Source: an uncultured Bacteroides sp.
Lineage (GTDB): Bacteria; Bacteroidota; Bacteroidia; Bacteroidales; Bacteroidaceae
Length of the DNA stretch: 33,442 bases
Assembly: GCA_949288585.1 (NCBI GenBank)
Contig: CASEKR010000049.1
Coordinates: forward strand, 1 to 33,442
Direction: 5' to 3'
Numbering within the stretch: the first letter of the stretch is position 1; each line of letters starts with the position of its first letter. Below are positions 32,848 to 33,442 of this stretch, piece by piece. The position numbers and the translations under genes are program-made. Below the pieces are notes generated by a model. It saw only the letters and a list, made by a program, of their open reading frames with translations. It was not told the origin of the DNA and ran no database searches.

Positions 32848-32887
32848 TTTATCGAAAAACGATAAATTTCTTTCGAAAGTCGATAAA
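32848..32887. promoter_or_regulatory. Repeated TTTATCG/CGATAAA operator-like sites
   Basis: TTTATCG-AAAAA-CGATAAA (32848-32866) is a perfect 7-bp inverted repeat. A related copy, TTCGAAAGTCGATAAA (32872-32887), lies 21 bp upstream on the minus strand and matches the first at 13 of 16 positions. The 21-bp period is two helical turns. They lie just upstream of the -33 region of the operon that encodes an XRE-type regulator, so autoregulation or activation is plausible. Confidence 0.6.
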
Positions 32888-32945
32888 ACTTCGATCCGTG
32901 CCGACTCGATCCGCACACGCCCCCTGCGCCGGGTACGGACGGCGC

Positions 32946-33013
32946 GACCAAGCGCCGCACTCGGGAGATCTCCCGAGTGCACTCGGGGCAAACGGGGAGT
33001 GCGGCGTTTGGTC
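32946..33013. repeat. 17-bp inverted repeats enclosing a 24-bp perfect palindrome
   Basis: Outer arms GACCAAGCGCCGCACTC (32946-32962) and GAGTGCGGCGTTTGGTC (32997-33013) pair with one mismatch. Inside, 32957-32980 is a perfect 24-bp palindrome centred on GGGAGATCTCCC. GCACTCGGGGCAAAC (32979-32993) then resembles the 22-bp tandem units at 25503-25612. Located between the asd terminator and the peptide operon's operator region. No coding frame. Confidence 0.85.
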
Positions 33014-33032
33014 GGAGGGGATGGGGAGGGGA

Positions 33033-33095
33033 CAAAAAAGACGCGGGCCGGGCCAGGTTTGCGGAAGATGCCGCACTGCTGCCCAAGCCCGCGTC
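33033..33095 (-). terminator. Terminator after asd
   Basis: On the minus strand GACGCGGGC (33095-33087) pairs with GCCCGCGTC (33048-33040), followed by TTTTTTG. An inner TGCGG/CCGCA stem sits in the long loop. It lies about 25 bp after the asd stop. Confidence 0.8.
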
Positions 33096-33120
33096 GGGGG
33101 ACGGGGGAAAGAATATTTGT

Positions 33121-33442
33121 TTAAATGTCGTTTTCGCGGACGAGGTATTCCGCAATCTGCACGGCGTTCAGCGCCGCGCCTTTCTTAATCTGGTCGCCCA
33201 CAATCCAGAACGTCAGGCCGTTGTCGTTGGCCAGGTCCTTGCGGATGCGGCCCACGTAGACAGGGTCTTTGCCCGCCAGGAACAGGGGCATGGGGTATTC
33301 CTTTTCCGCCGGGTTGTCCATCAGCACGAGGCCCTCTCCTTTTGCGAACGCTTCGCGGGCTTCTTCCACCGAGATGGGGCGCTCGGTCTCCACCCAGATG
33401 CTCTCCGAGTGCGAGCGCAGGGCGGGCACGCGCACGCAGGTG
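33121..33442 (-). CDS. asd: Aspartate-semialdehyde dehydrogenase, C-terminal part
   Basis: About the last 107 residues are inside the window; the 5' part lies beyond the right edge. The frame starts within [19 protein letters not shown], the conserved Asd segment with the active-site-region Arg and His (RVP..R.HSE), and ends [22 protein letters not shown], the usual C-terminus with [12 protein letters not shown]. The enzyme reduces aspartyl phosphate to aspartate semialdehyde with NADPH for lysine, threonine, methionine and cell-wall diaminopimelate synthesis. No start is visible here, so the gene is partial. A terminator follows. Confidence 0.93.
   Translation of the reverse strand, partial: TCVRVPALRSHSESIWVETERPISVEEAREAFAKGEGLVLMDNPAEKEYPMPLFLAGKDPVYVGRIRKDLANDNGLTFWIVGDQIKKGAALNAVQIAEYLVRENDI

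Overview
The window looks like a chromosomal stretch of a member of the Bacteroidales, probably Bacteroidaceae, with unusually GC-rich coding sequence for that group. The evidence is the gene content (Bacteroides-type DnaX, PurH, MreB, PckA, PduO, DUF2975/HTH pair, DUF4890-like and DUF2795 proteins), repeated Bacteroidetes promoter boxes (TAnnTTTG at -7, sometimes with TTTG about 20 bp upstream), and weak Shine-Dalgarno signals. I see no tRNA, rRNA, CRISPR array, transposase or prophage gene. Most of the window is ordinary core genome.

Layout. 1-4074 (minus): the start of mreB, purH and dnaX, with a nested inverted-repeat element between mreB and purH and a terminator after dnaX. 4184-4845 (plus): ftsB/divIC and a small membrane protein. 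4973-10821 (plus): a five-gene mannan-degradation operon, made of a GH26 mannanase lipoprotein, GH130 mannosylglucose phosphorylase, GPH-family sugar symporter, cellobiose/mannobiose 2-epimerase and a secreted SGNH esterase. It is followed by seven 23-bp palindromic repeats and a strong terminator. 11055-12914 (minus): a DASS/SLC13-type transporter with RCK-like domains. 13161-15885 (plus): a serine beta-lactamase-fold hydrolase, a degenerate methyltransferase-like protein and PduO. Then come a DUF2795 protein and a GNAT acetyltransferase. 16712-19219 (minus): a large orphan RecQ-like helicase. 19396-21228 (plus): long-chain acyl-CoA synthetase. 21300-21545 (minus): rpsO (S15), which lacks its start codon and first residues in this sequence. 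21717-24719 (plus): an M50-like membrane protein and TypA/BipA. 24921-27829 (plus): a Met/Pro-rich DUF4890-like periplasmic protein, a 22-bp tandem array, a winged-helix protein, a CPA1 (NhaP2-like) antiporter and a small unknown protein. 27919-30685 (minus): a nitroreductase, a small lipoprotein and PckA. 30846-32732 (minus): an apparent operon of a 29-residue hydrophobic peptide, a CPBP intramembrane protease, a DUF2975 membrane protein and an XRE-type regulator, with repeated TTTATCG-type sites upstream. 33121-33442 (minus): the 3' end of asd.

How genes work together. The mannan operon reconstructs a known Bacteroides route: mannan is cut to mannobiose, which is imported, epimerised to mannosyl-glucose and phosphorolysed to mannose-1-phosphate and glucose. 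The added esterase may remove acetyl groups. The peptide/CPBP/DUF2975/HTH operon is the best candidate for an under-described system, but its function is inference only. The rpsO 5' lesion is the clearest sequence anomaly.
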